A stretch of 64,000 bases of DNA from Viola odorata (GCA_963691705.1 OY829545.1:56708192-56772191); one strand, 5' to 3'; counted from the first letter of the stretch, positions 44,205-54,535 are shown. Notes: generated by a model from the letters alone, not told the origin. Numbers and translations: made by a program.

Positions 44205-46500
44205 CTAAGGAGCAGGTGATGCACCGCCTCTTTCCTGCTGAGTAGATCTCCAGCGATGAAAGCCCTCATCAGTGACGGTGGCGATCCTCTCTTCAAAATA
44301 CCGACCAAGAAAATCAGCGTCGAGGTTATCTATCCCGTGCTTAAGCATAAAACCGTCAGACATGATGCCCCCGCCTTCTTTCAAATACCAACGGCTCTTC
44401 TCATCAGAAAGAGCGAGATCGGCGGACAGCTCAGCGTTCCGCCGTCTCTCTTGACGAAGCTCATCCTCCAGCTCTTGCTTAGCAGTTGTTGCCTCCTGAA
44501 CAACAACCGCGGCCTCCCGTTTGGCAGCCTCCATCTCTTGCTTGGCAGTTGTTGCCTCCTGAGCAGCAACCGCGGCCTCCTGTTTGGCAGCCTCCGACTC
44601 TTGTTTGGCGGCAGCAACGGCATTCACGTAACCCTGACGCTCTGATCGTAGTCTGTTCAGCTCCCCCTGCCCGTTTGCCTCCACTCTAGCGTTTTCTTCA
44701 TCCATATAATGGAGATGGCAGAGCGAGGAAAATAGCTAGGAGCGAAGAAAGTTTATACGCTCCTGCTGGCTCCTAGCCGCAAAGGCATCTCTCTCTCTTA
44801 GAATAGACATTATCTCAGCTGCCAATAAGGAGGTACATGAGAGGACATAGTCAGGAGGGGCATCCGCTGGAAACTGCAAGTAATTATCTCGGAAGGAGCG
44901 CAAGCTGAACCGGTGAGTAGGCATCAGAGGAGGAGCATAAGTTGAGGCGTGAACCATCAAGCTGGGGGGAGGGCCACATCTCGTAGCAATCGGAGGAGAC
45001 ACTGGAACAAAAAGCAAGGTGGGAGGAGAAGAGGGTCGACTAATGGTACCGTCAGCGTTAGGGACAGAAAGCCCGTCACCCCCGAGCACTTCGCCATGAT
45101 GAGCCATCAGATTGGAATAAATCGGAGAATCACTCAAAACCTGAGGACCACCGCCAAAATTGGCACCCTGCGGCTGCTCAACTGACACACCCCCGAGGAC
45201 AGCCCCAGAAGGATTGGCAGCAGATGAAGTCGGGCTTTGTTGAAACTCATAGCGAGCCTTCTTTTGACGCTCTCGAAGGACGTCTGTCATAGACATGTCG
45301 TCTTGAGAGGAAGAATGAGCGGAAACAGTGGTGGTTTCCTGGATAGCACAAAGTATAATGAGAAAGTGGCACGAAGAGAAAAGGAAACCATAAGAAGAGA
45401 CAAATACGTACTTGAGCACCTGAAGGAGCTAGAGGAATCCCAGAGAGAATCGGGCTAGCAGTTGCCTCTGAAGAGGCGACAGTATGAGAGGAAACGGAAG
45501 GCGTAGTACGTGTTTGCCTCGCCCTTTTCTTCCTTATGGCGCGAGTATGAAGAGGCGGTTGGGCAACGTCTGGAGCGGTAGCAGTAATTTCCCCTTCAGC
45601 GGTGGTAGCAGTAGCAGCCGCGGCAGCTCGAGCTTCAATTTCGGCTCTCTTCCTTTGCTCTCGTTTCCTCTTCCTTCGGAAATATTCTGGCTCCCAACCG
45701 GGTGGAGGAACTGCACAAATACAAAACGTTAGCGTTAGCACTTCTTGGAAGAGCAGAAGGAAAGGTCAAACGCTCACCCTTTTTGCACTGCTCTATGTCT
45801 AACCCGTTAGCCACCTTACGGGCATCGACGCTGAAGTCTAATTGAAGCAGTGTCTTCAACCAGCCGTCCTCCGGGTCGGAAAGAGGTTTCCGATCACCCC
45901 AGGCCCCATCCCGAATTTCCTCGTTAAAGCCGGCCCTCCACATAGGCTCAGGCAGATCAATAATAAAAAATTCTTCTTTCCAGTGGGGAACAGAAGACTC
46001 GATGCCCATGAGTTTCCAGGTGAAGGGCTTTAAGGAGTCATCTTCATAAAGAGGGGATATCGATATGACCCCCTTGCGGGAATATAACTGGAAGATATCG
46101 CGAAGCAATGCCAAGGTGGGAGATGCAATCCCTTTAAAACGACACAAAGCGGCAAATGAACTAACAACGCAAATCGCGTTGGGGCTCAACTGAGCCGGAG
46201 CCAGATCAGAATCGGCCAACAACAATTTCACAAGCGGGTCAAGGGAAGACAAAACCCATGGTCAAACAACTTGGCATACAACATTCTACTATTAGCGGGT
46301 AAAACGCTGTTCAGGCGAAGAGATTCAGAGGCATCACGAACGGGATAATCTTGAGAAAATCGACCCTTAGACCCGGTAAGCTTGCGATTAATCAAGGCTA
46401 GCGTGTAAAGGGAGGTGGGTGTATTATCAATCTTTTCTTCCCTGGCAGACCTTGGAGGATCCCCTTCCTCGGAAGATTTTTTAGCACGGGTCTTAGCCAT
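44205..46500 (-). pseudogene. Antisense gene A of T2: Transposase_28-like, three exons, coiled-coil end
   Basis: Minus strand, opposite to gag-pol. Exon 1 (46500-45778) starts MAKTRAKKSSEEGD and has the domain RLNSVLPANSRMLYAKLFDH, LAPAQLSPNAICVVSSFAAL, SSVPHWKEEFFIIDLP. Intron 1 (45777-45711, GTGAGC...TGCAG, phase 1) leads to PPPGWEPEYFRRKRKR. Exon 2 (45710-45412) ends SGAQ; intron 2 (45411-45339, GTACGT...TCCAG, phase 0) leads to ETTTVSAHSSSQDD. Exon 3 (45338-44205) ends in a long A/E/K/Q-rich coiled-coil-like stretch. Both introns join frames in correct phase, strong evidence of a spliced antisense gene. Lesions: a one-base loss near 46231 and TAG at 44736-44738. The domain matches what I know as Pfam 'putative gypsy type transposon'; its molecular role is unknown. 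Confidence 0.8.
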
Positions 46501-46660
46501 AATTAACAAAGGAAAAAGAAAGAGGGAAGAAAAAAGGTGTGTACCTTCGCAAAAAGAATACCAGCAGTCTCGAACCAGAAAAGAGGAAGCGGCGCGGGTG
46601 AAATACCTAACAGCGTGCAAAAGAAGAGATTAAAAAAGAAAGAGGAGGTAGGGAAAACAT

Positions 46661-46669
46661 TATATATAA
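46661..46669 (-). promoter_or_regulatory. TATA box of antisense gene A
   Basis: Minus strand reads GGTTATATATAATG about 160 bases upstream of the gene A start. A GT...AG leader intron is possible between them (donor near 46606). 46670-47186 shows no gene. Confidence 0.6.
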
Positions 46670-47186
46670 CCCTGAAAGGGCACTACCAATTAGCAGCTGA
46701 CACATGGCGAAACAGCGCGTCAAAAGGGGAAGCGCGCGTGTGAAGGCATAAATTTTAAAACAAACGCGCGAGAGGAAATAAGTTTAAAACAATGATGAAA
46801 CGCTTCAGTACTCGCGTCTCCCTAGAAGACGCCTGCTTCGAGCGCCTCTCTGAAGGGACACGTGTCCTCCTCCATCATTACTTTTCAAAATCGCATTAAA
46901 TGAAGGACTACGACATTTAATGACCTAAAAAGCAGCGCTAGCTCCACCAAACGGCACGACGTGGCAATAATAAGAAAGAGAACGAAGAGGCAACGGTAGC
47001 ATTACAATGAATCAAATGGTGCAATAAGAGTTACATAACGTCAGCGTTATTATAGAAGAATTAATGTCAGACAATCCCCAGCAAAGAATAAAATAAAGCA
47101 ACGGGAACAGCAACAAAGGAGGGACCAGGAACCCGTCGTGAAACATAAGGCACCCGTCAAAGGAAAATCACGCGCTACCGTTACCG

Positions 47187-48550
47187 TCAGCCCCTCTCCC
47201 CATCCGGAGTGGAAGAATCGTTCCCACCTTTGCCAACCTCATCCATTACAACAGAAACGTAATCAGCAATCTGGGCCGGATCAGAAGGATTACCTTTAAA
47301 ACGGACTGCAAATCCAGAAACAAAGGCCTCCAAAACCTTCTTCTTTCGCAGCTCTTCCCTTAATGGTGCCCTGGCAGACTCTTCATCTCGGGCCAGCATC
47401 TCCTCGCGAAGAAGAAGATTCTTTTTCCTCTCTAACGATAACTCGGCCTCCAGAACCTCCATTCTCGCTCTCCCGGCAGACTTTTCTCTATTCAGCTCCT
47501 TTTGAGACTCGTCATAAAGACGCGTTAGCAGTCTTACATGGTCCGCCGACTTATCAAGTTGCACCTTTTGAACGCGTATTGCGTTAGAGAAATTTCATGA
47601 CTCGCGATTGTGAATCTCGAACAGATAGTTCAGATAGCGGAAGTTATCCAAGGAATCATTCACAACATGTCGAAGACGGGCCGCTGGAGGAAGCTGAAGG
47701 AATTTCTCTTTCTCTGACCGAGAGCTCATCATTTCCCCTATCAGGGGCGCGGTAAACTTATCTCTAGAAAAGGGTTGAGGAACCCCGGCAGCGCGAAGAC
47801 CGTCGAAACAGAACCCTGCCAAGTTCATGCGATAGGCTGGGGCATCGTTAGGACCACCATAGGAAAGATTGATTGGCGGAACTGAACCCTCAGTAAGCAC
47901 ATTCGTGATAGGAGTAAAAACTAGCTCGGGAAGGGCTCTAGGCGACGGCCCAGCCGCTGAGTCCGCAGCAGAAGATGTGGTCGTCACGTCGGGAATGCAA
48001 TAAGAAATCGGGGAATCAGGAACGACAACTGTAGGAGGAGGACATGCTGTCGGAGGAATCTCCGCCTCGGTTAAACAAGTGGCGGCTGGCACCCCAATAA
48101 TTTTCTCTGGCTGGGAAGTCCTTCCCCTAGGAGAAGCGACAGGTGTAGAACCAGTTGCCGCGTCAGCAGAAGACGTCCCGATAGCCTGTTCGCTCGCATC
48201 CACTCGGAGCCTTTTTCGACGCAGGGAAGAAGCAATGGAAGAGGCATGGCAAAGGTCAGGCTTAGCATCTGTATCCTCATCATCACTATCAACCAACCTT
48301 GTCGTAGTTTGGCTAGATTTTGCCCCCTGGCGACGATCCGGTAGCCAATTCTCCACGAAGCGAGAAGCTCGAGCGGAACCGCCGAACCTTCGCCCTCCTT
48401 GGGCAACCGTTTTGGTTCTCCTCCTGGGAGGCTGAGCGCGTCCCTGATTGGACCCTCTAGTAGGAGGGGAAGCTGGTAAAGTTTGGAGCGGTACAACATT
48501 CAAAGGAACGCCGGTATCACCTGGGAACCGAGCATTAGCATACTCTAAAA

Positions 48551-48585
<35 letters not shown>

Positions 48586-49308
48586 AAAAGAGGCAGACTC
48601 ACCCATAACGCACTCCTTCAGAGGCTTGAATAAAGCGAAGTTGCGGATGCGATAGCAGGTGTCCTCGTCTAACAAAGCGTTAGCCTGCTCCAGCTCAACT
48701 CTGGTTAATATCGCAGGATTCTTCCAAATGGGGCCTATGAGCTCCTGATTGAAATTAATACGCCACAAACGAGACGGTAGCTCAAGAGCGAAGAAACTAC
48801 TCTTCCAGTCAGCCACACCCTTCTCAAAGCCGCGAAACCGCTGCCAGAACGACTACACGAATGCATCATCCCATCGATGAGTGATTTCGATTAAACAATT
48901 ATGACAACTCATACTAAAGAATTTGCGAAATAAATTGAGAGATGGGGTGAGAATGTTCTTCAACTCGCAAGTGCGAAGAAAAGCATAAACCGCACACCAG
49001 GAAGAAGGAGTTATCTGGGCAGGATTAAGATTATACTCCCGCAGTAGCGTTAGTACTGATTCATGAACGGGAAAACGGAAACCATAAAGGAACATCTTAA
49101 AATAAAGTAGCCTACAAGAACCCCATGCCGGATTATGAAACCGCATGTAGCTTTCAGGAGCAGAGGGTTCGTGCCCGGGAGGAAAGGTGATACCGTGTTC
49201 CTCCAGTTCGGCCTTCAGAACCACATCGCAGGTAAAAACACTAGGCGATTGAGCGACCTCTGGATCCATGGGTTTCCAGAGGACCTGGCGAGGCCTATTT
49301 CTAAGCAT
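47187..49308 (-). pseudogene. Antisense gene B of T2: second Transposase_28-like gene, two exons
   Basis: Paralogue of gene A. Exon 1 (49308-48603) has YMRFHNPAWGSCRLLYFKMF, YNLNPAQITPSSWCAVYAFL, LTPSLNLFRKFFSM, and after a TAG (about 48855) SFWQRFRGFEKGVADWKSSF and FALELPSRLWRINFNQEL. A 58-bp intron rich in TA repeats (48602-48545, GTGAGT...TTTTAG, phase 1) leads to EYANARFPGDTG. Exon 2 has a basic, serine-rich middle (RRRTKTVAQGGRRFGGSARA, LRRKRLRV, a possible nuclear signal) and, after TGA at 47595-47597, a coiled-coil-like end (ELNREKSAGRARMEVLEAEL, LREELRKKKVLEAF). The intron lies at the place matching intron 1 of gene A. Function unknown; the two stops make this copy defective. Confidence 0.75.
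48550..48578. repeat. (TA)n microsatellite inside the gene B intron
   Basis: About 28 bases of alternating AT form most of the 58-bp intron of antisense gene B. Confidence 0.9.
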
Positions 49309-49489
49309 AATAAGCCAGCAAAAAGGGAAAATCTGAGAAGGATTAAAGTGGTACCTTAGATGGAAAGATCTACGGGAGAATCAGCAGAGGACGGCGGACG
49401 GCGGGAAAGTTATTCGGAGAAGAAAGCGAAGGAAGACGAAGGGAAAAATTCAAAGCGGGGGAAAAAAGTTTTGGAAAGAGAAAATGGTC

Positions 49490-49500
49490 CTTTTTAAAGG
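49490..49500 (-). promoter_or_regulatory. Possible TATA-like element upstream of antisense gene B
   Basis: Minus strand reads CCTTTAAAAAGG about 185 bases before the gene B start. It is a weak match; the call rests mainly on its place. 49310-49790 shows no gene. Confidence 0.3.
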
Positions 49501-49790
49501 ATTAAAATGCCACCGCATTAATTAAGCCGCCAGTCATGCAAGGACGCGTGGAAAAAGAAATTGGCCACGTGGAAAGCATTAAAGAACTCGAAGAGAGAAG
49601 TTATTTCCCTAAAAGAACGACAGAGTTGACCCAGTCAAGGTAACCGCGAAACGATTGCCTTGGCAAGGCTAACCGCTTGCGTTAGCTGTCAACAAGACCA
49701 GCAGGCTAACGGGAAATAACGACAAAAGAAAAAGGCAGAAAACATCATCTCATTCATAAAATGCCAACAGGCATATACAACACAAAGGCG

Positions 49791-50243
49791 TTAATCCTCA
49801 TCAGCCCAGTCCGCGTCATAGCAGTAATCATAGTCCTCCGGGGACGATGGTAATCCACTGTTGTAGGAAAGGGAATATTCGGCAGGTTTAGGCACAAGCT
49901 TTGTCGCGTGGGCTACCATCTTGTCATAACAGGCACGAGAACTCTCCCCAATAGTAGAAGTTGCCGGCCTCGAGTCAGTGCCATGAGTAAGGGCCTCTTT
50001 CTCGGAAGGAGGAGGAGGGGCAGACGGTGACGTTTCAACACCTTTCGATAGCATCAGGTAGTGGGGCACAAAGCCTGCAAAGAAGGACTCAAAGGTCTGC
50101 TTCTTCGCTTTCACTGGCTTCTTGCGACCCTGGCATCTGGCGAGGCATTTGGTAGGTCTCCACGGTGGTGTCAGAAGGGGATCATCCGAATCCGGCGAAG
50201 TCGGAGGAGTTGGCAAGGAATCGCGCTCATAAAAATCTGTCAT
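49791..50243 (-). CDS. Antisense small ORF S1 of T2 (150 aa, intact)
   Basis: The minus-strand frame from ATG 50243 gives 150 residues: MTDFYERDSLPTPPTSPDSD, PPWRPTKCLARCQGRKKPVK, FESFFAGFVPHYL, a PPPPSEKEA stretch, and the acidic, aromatic end YDYCYDADWADED. The ATG chosen is internal to a longer open frame, because the T1 homologue begins at the equivalent MADSY and the TATTTAA element lies just upstream. It is probably a soluble protein with a basic patch next to PPWRP. No known domain. Unlike gag-pol and genes A, B and S2 of the same element it has no lesion. Confidence 0.6.
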   Translation of the reverse strand: MTDFYERDSLPTPPTSPDSDDPLLTPPWRPTKCLARCQGRKKPVKAKKQTFESFFAGFVPHYLMLSKGVETSPSAPPPPSEKEALTHGTDSRPATSTIGESSRACYDKMVAHATKLVPKPAEYSLSYNSGLPSSPEDYDYCYDADWADED

Positions 50244-50310
50244 TCTGACCTGCAAAAAAGAAAGAGAAGGAAAAGAGGAAGATGAACAGGGAAAGGGGAA
50301 AGCATTTCCC

Positions 50311-50317
50311 TTAAATA
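50311..50317 (-). promoter_or_regulatory. TATA-like box of antisense ORF S1 (T2)
   Basis: Minus strand AGCTATTTAAGG, about 68 bases before the S1 start; matches the T1 site at 651-657. Confidence 0.45.
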
Positions 50318-50731
50318 GCTGAGGAAGCACTCCGATCCTCGCGCAGATCCTGAGAAACAATTAAGACGCCTGGGAGAAATAACAGCAATAGCAGAATCCG
50401 ATCCGGCACAAGCATAGCTACTCGATAAATGCGCCAATCAAAAGGCACCAAACAACCACCCAGTCACCTGTTCCTGGAAAACGGCCCTGTTAACAGTTGA
50501 GACAGAACATTCATTGAACATAACTACAGCAATGGCTATGTCCCGAGGCGGGCTCATTTTCAGTTGGGCTCATAATGAATATCCCAACTAAAGCATCAAG
50601 GGATCGAGCGGGAAAAAGAAGATTCGATAACAAGCGGAAGCAACCATTTATTTATGGCCTAAGCGGCCGAAGAAGTCTAGGAATGTACAAAAAGCATAAA
50701 AGAAAATAACAAGAGGAGGCAAAGGCAGCGG

Positions 50732-51115
50732 TTAAGCATTAGATCCGGCGTCATCTTCCCCGGGCACAACCGGAACCTCCCTCAAAGCATCAACAACGGA
50801 GGTCAACTCGGCCGAACAGGCCCTCATGCCCTTCAAGCAGCAGGCCAATAGGTCCTTCCTCTACTGCAGCATCGAAGCTACCACATCGAGATGAGCAGTA
50901 GTGATGGCCAGCTTCGCCTAGCTCTCCAGAGGGCTAAAGTCCTCCAAAGATATCCCCAGCTGCTTAGACAAAATAGGAGTCAGAATTCCCTGCAATTCCA
51001 GAACGTCCTCGGAGGTCTTAAGGATCATCCTCTCCAGGAAACCGATATCGCCCTCAGTAAGGTTCTTCAGGGTCAAAGTCTTAGAGATCAGGAAATTTCT
51101 GGTCAGCTCATCCAT
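50732..51115 (-). pseudogene. Antisense small ORF S2 of T2 (128 codons, two stops)
   Basis: From ATG 51115 to TAA 50732 the frame reads MDELTRNFLISKTLTLKNLT, VLELQGILTPILSK, EDFSPLES, then TAG (about 50917), SMLQ, a second TAG (about 50861), and RKDLLACCLKGMRACSAEL to the acidic end. It aligns throughout with the intact T1 copy (1047-1424), where V and Q stand at the two stop positions. The second stop fits a CAG to TAG change. Nothing is known of its function. It is the antisense gene nearest the 3' LTR, with its TATA box at 51177-51183. Confidence 0.65.
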
Positions 51116-51176
51116 AGTGAAAGGTGGAAAGAAAGGACGAAAAGGTGTGGAGAAATTCGCACAAAAAGAAGCTTCA

Positions 51177-51183
51177 ATTTATA
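51177..51183 (-). promoter_or_regulatory. TATA box of antisense ORF S2 (T2)
   Basis: Minus strand GAGCTATAAATTG, about 62 bases before the S2 start and about 130 bases from the 3' LTR; conserved with T1 (1474-1480). Confidence 0.55.
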
Positions 51184-51314
51184 GCTCCTGCACAAGTATA
51201 GTCAGGGTCAGCCCGTTTCCTGACAAAGAGCCACTCCGGTACGAAGATAACTAACACATGAAGAAGAGGCGATAACCCTTGGTAAACACTCGGGCTCATT
51301 TTCAGTTGGGCTTA

Positions 51315-51874
51315 TGATAACAATCCACCTAACGACAAGGGTATTTCCGTCTCTTATCCCGCATGGAAAGATCGGAACCACTGTTCCTACCTCCACGGTA
51401 GGGTCGAGGCTGTCATCTCCCTCGTTAAGAGGCTAACGCTAGGAGAGCTGACATCACGAAGAGGGGGGTCCCCACATCCACCTCCTGGACAACCAGAGGT
51501 GTCATCCCACCCCAAGGGAAACGCACCAACCGTTACCTCGCCTGGGTAACAACCATGTCTCCATACACCGCCCTGACGGTATATCACAGCATGGGCAAAC
51601 CCCTGCCCCTGACGGGACCGGTTGCTCCCTAGCAAACTTACTCGCGCGGAAACGCTTCTTTCATCTATAAATACCTCCCCCACAAAGGATGAAGGTAAGC
51701 ACGAATTACTGGCCCAAGCTCTACCAAATTCACTACACATACTGACTTAAGCATCGGAGTGTTTCCGCCGGAGACCCCCTCCGGCGTATTGCAGGTACTG
51801 CGGACCGCCGTGGGCACTGATATGAGAGGACCAATTTCTCCATATATCCTTCGGCAGAAGACAAATTCTTATCA
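51315..51874 (+). repeat. 3' LTR of T2
   Basis: 560 bp, matching 36895-37456 with about 11 substitutions and two one-base indels. It is preceded by TTTTCAGTTGGGCTTA, at the place of the polypurine tract, and followed by ATAGC. Confidence 0.95.
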
Positions 51875-51879
51875 ATAGC
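51875..51879. repeat. Target-site duplication of T2, ATAGC (right copy)
   Basis: Matches 36890-36894. Confidence 0.95.
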
Positions 51880-51904
51880 TAATAGTTTAATGATGAATAG
51901 GTAA
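51880..51904 (+). pseudogene. Severed 3' end of the Harbinger transposase gene
   Basis: Joining 36894 to 51880 (keeping one ATAGC copy) keeps the frame: the codon GCT is rebuilt, then NSLMMNR-type codons lead to TAA at 51902-51904. T2 therefore inserted about nine codons before the stop. The rest, 51905-52420, is AT-rich element DNA with no gene. Confidence 0.75.
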
Positions 51905-52419
51905 TTGTGATTTATATATGTAAAACTTTAAAATAGTTTTCAATATTTATTATTTTCTTTCTTCTACTAATGAAGTTTTTTTTAATGTTATAAATAAAAT
52001 GGTAAATATTGTAATGTTACTTACCAACTTTTATGTTTATTTGAATAATATGATGGAGTCAAAGTAGAAATTCATATGCTACATTAATTTCTAAAAAAAT
52101 TTAAAAAATATTATTGATGAATTCGCATAAAAAAAGTAACTCAATATGTAATAGATTAATGATCAATAGATAATTGTGATTTTATATATGTAAAATTTTA
52201 AAATAGTGTTCAATATTTAACTTTATTTAATAAAATGTTAATTATTTGTTTAAAGAAATAGATTGATTTAAATAATCTTTATATATACTAAAAAATATTA
52301 ATTTTAATGTTTGAAACAAATTGTGTCTTTTATAGTTAAAAGGTTAAAATTGGACCTTTTAGAAAATTATAGTTAAATTATTTGTTTAGAAAAAAATATT
52401 GAATTAAATAATGTAAATA

Positions 52420-52624
52420 AATAACACTAAAAATGACTGATGCCCTTTATAGTCATTTTACACTCAAACCATAGTTTTAAAAGCAGTGTTTACCAAACAC
52501 CAAAAACAACTTCTCATTTCCCACAGCACTTTTAAGAAATGTTTACCAAAGAGGCACACTAGCTTTTCCAGAAGTGCTTTTCCACAGCACTTTTCGGACT
52601 AGAACCGGAACGCCAAACAGGCCC
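52420..52624 (-). repeat. Right terminal and subterminal inverted repeat of the Harbinger-like element
   Basis: Reverse complement of 25939-26150 with scattered differences, ending GAACGCCAAACAGGCCC-type sequence before TTA. Confidence 0.85.
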
Positions 52625-52627
52625 TTA

Positions 52628-52684
52628 GGCATTCTGGTTTTGATAACCAACTTCCTGGTACCAAACCAGAATGCCAAACAGACA
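52628..52684. repeat. Small palindrome with a Tourist-like end
   Basis: GGCATTCTGGTTTT is met by AAACCAGAATGCC after about 30 bases, continuing as AAACAGACACTAAA. The reverse complement, GTGTCTGTTTGGCATTCTGG, resembles a Tourist/Harbinger terminal repeat. It directly abuts the right end of the large element, so that element may have landed in or beside a small MITE. 52690-53700 is otherwise without a convincing gene. Confidence 0.5.
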
Positions 52685-53716
52685 CTAAACCTAGGTGAGG
52701 GAGGAAGGAGGAGGTAAGAGTATTATCATTCGAGGGCATTTTTGTCATTTTGTACAATGGCAATTTTGTAATAAATCGAATGACTGATTTAGCATTTCTC
52801 TTAATTAAATCCCATACTCCAATTCCCAGCCAAACCACCATCACAGGATTCACAACCGCTACAGACCACCAATCCCCGACTGAAACCAACCAAACCCAAA
52901 CCCAGGAGCGAAGGGTCGTGTTTGCTTTGGTCTAGATTGCGTGGGAAATGATTCAATTAGATAGTTTCAACGACATTGAACAAAAAGAAGAAAAAAATAA
53001 ATAGAATTAGAGAAGAAAAATAAAAAGAAATGGAAGAAGCCTGGTTGTTCGTGAGGGGTATAGAGGAGGAAGACGAAGTGGAAAAGTAAAGAAGGAAAAG
53101 AGAGCTTTTTACTAATTGCAGTACAATATTTTTTTAAATTGCAAATATTTTTGAAATTTGAATTTCATTTTGTTAATTTTTTAATTAGTTGTTTGAATAT
53201 ATGGGCCCATGTGCAGACCACTTTTCTGGTTTAATATTAAAATACTCGAAAGTAACGGACGTTAGTCGTCGTTCTGACACCAGGAACCCCCGGGCGACTA
53301 ACGTCTATAACGTACGGGACCAGATAGAATAAAAACGGCCGTTAGGGACTGACTAAAATGAAAATGATAAGCTTAGAAATCGCCGGGTACACCCATAAAT
53401 CCGTTTAGTCAACATTATACTATTAAAAAGCATTAATATTGAAAACAAATAATTTAATTTTTATTGGGCTAATTTGTAGTTAGGTAATTTTTATTATTAT
53501 ATTAACAAATAATAATAATAATCAACAAGCCTTACTTCTAATTTCCACTAAATTAATTAATTAAGTTAAATCGGAGTAACAAGATTTAAGAAAATTGATC
53601 CCTTGCAAAGATACTCCATTTAGACACTTTTATATATCGTTCTGGCATAGTGTTCATGAGGGAGGAGAGAATTTTTTTCTTATTTTATTGTTTGATGTTT
53701 TGAAATTACCCTTGTC

Positions 53717-53951
53717 TATTTGGCAAATAACAACCAATGCCATTCTCGCTCCCCTTCTTTCCTTGCCTTCTTCCTCTCCCTCCTCTCCTTCCTTCTCCTC
53801 TGCCCCTATCTCGCCGGACTTCGATGTGATCGTCAGAGCTGACAATCCGAGCAACAAGATCAGGATCTATTACTTGAGGGGGAGCTTGGTAAGCGTGTTT
53901 CACGAGGACGCCAAGCTGTCGAGCGGTGCACTACCGATTTTCTTCCAGGGG
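53717..53951 (+). pseudogene. NDR1/HIN1-like (LEA-2 domain) protein fragment
   Basis: A plus-strand frame reads ITTNAILAPLLSLPSSSPSS and then PDFDVIVRADNPSNKIRIYY, RGSLVSVFHEDAKLSSGALP, FFQG. This is the core of the LEA-2 fold found in NHL membrane proteins: the (A)xNPNxKI(G)IYY strand, then (S)VxYxDxxLSSGxLPxFYQG. Several consensus residues are changed (YY to VF, FYQG to FFQG). The N-terminal membrane anchor and the C-terminal half are not recognisable; after FFQG the frame runs on to 54122 with unrelated sequence. I read it as a gene scrap. It is one of several unrelated gene fragments in the window. Confidence 0.5.
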
Positions 53952-54354
53952 AGGGTGCCCAACATCTTACCTTTGTACTTGCCCAAATCTATGACTCGGT
54001 CTGTGATTGGGGTTCATTGGATAGGGTTTAATTTGGGAACCTCCAATCTGTTGATTATGAGTTTCTTGAAGAGCAAATCGGCAACAAAAGCGAGTTGCTC
54101 CTTAAATTCAACCTTGTTTTAAAGAAAATCTCAATTCTGATTCACTTACAATTAATATTAGTGGTGCATTGGGAAAACAATTTGGCCCTTTAATCTCTTC
54201 AAATTTTGAATTTGAGTCTAAGAATGATCATATTAGTCTATTTTCCTAGAAAGCATTAACGTATTTGAAGAGATTGAAAAGAATTATTGAAATTAAGTAG
54301 TTTATCCAAAAAAAATTGCATTTGTCGTCTTGCGAAAGGTCTTCTCAGACAATG

Positions 54355-54535
54355 GTCAACGGGCCTTGGGCACCCAGGCACAAGACTTGGACACTCAGGC
54401 ATGGGCCCTGGGCACCCAAGCACGAGATTAAGGCACCCAGGCACGGGCCATGGCACCTGATGGCACCAAGGGAACGGATTGTGGCACCAAATGGCACCCA
54501 GGACACGAGCCGTGGCACCTGATGGCACGAGAGGG
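54355..54535 (+). repeat. GGCACC(C/T)-rich minisatellite
   Basis: Seven or more short units of the type GGCACCCAGGCACGGGCC or GGCACCTGATGGCAC follow one another with drift. GC content is far above that of the flanks. It lies in an upstream intron or flank of the MICU-like pseudogene. Confidence 0.75.

Larger units (their letters stand above)
36895..51874 (+). mobile_element. T2: complete Tat-like Ty3/gypsy retrotransposon, 14,980 bp, with a four-gene antisense module
   Basis: Both LTRs, a 5-bp duplication (ATAGC), gag-pol in one frame and two RNase H domains identify a complete Tat-lineage gypsy element. Order on the plus strand: 5' LTR, PBS, gag-PR-RT-RNaseH-aRNaseH-INT (37543-43374), a minisatellite (43351-43845), antisense genes A (44205-46500), B (47187-49308), S1 (49791-50243) and S2 (50732-51115), then the 3' LTR. 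By eye the two LTRs differ by about 11 substitutions and two indels over 560 bp (about 2 percent), so insertion was fairly recent. At the often-used plant rate of 1.3e-8 per site per year that is under one million years. Seven in-frame stops but no frameshift disable gag-pol. Confidence 0.95.
25939..52624 (+). mobile_element. PIF/Harbinger-like DNA transposon, invaded by younger elements
   Basis: The left end starts GGGCCTGTTTGGCGTTCC and the right end is its reverse complement (52599-52624). The similarity of the two ends continues inward about 200 bases, including GAAGTTGTTTTTGGTGTTTG and AAAACTATGGTT. The flanks read TAA on the left and TTA on the right, one base short of a matching TWA duplication. 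Inside are the two genes expected of this superfamily: a MYB/SANT-like gene (33289-34291) and a DDE transposase (35506 onward). Without the gypsy, hAT and Stowaway insertions the body would be about 9.9 kb, long for the group because of extra material at 26.9-31.3 kb. It is not autonomous now, since both genes are broken. Confidence 0.75.

Noticed and set aside
44256..44689. Plus-strand frames rich in leucine or proline/glutamine
   Set aside because: Shadows of the coiled-coil repeat at the end of antisense gene A.
53960..54250. Possible extra gene fragment with LEEQIGNKSELLLKFN
   Set aside because: A short helical-looking stretch is visible, but I could not link it to a family, and frame breaks surround it.
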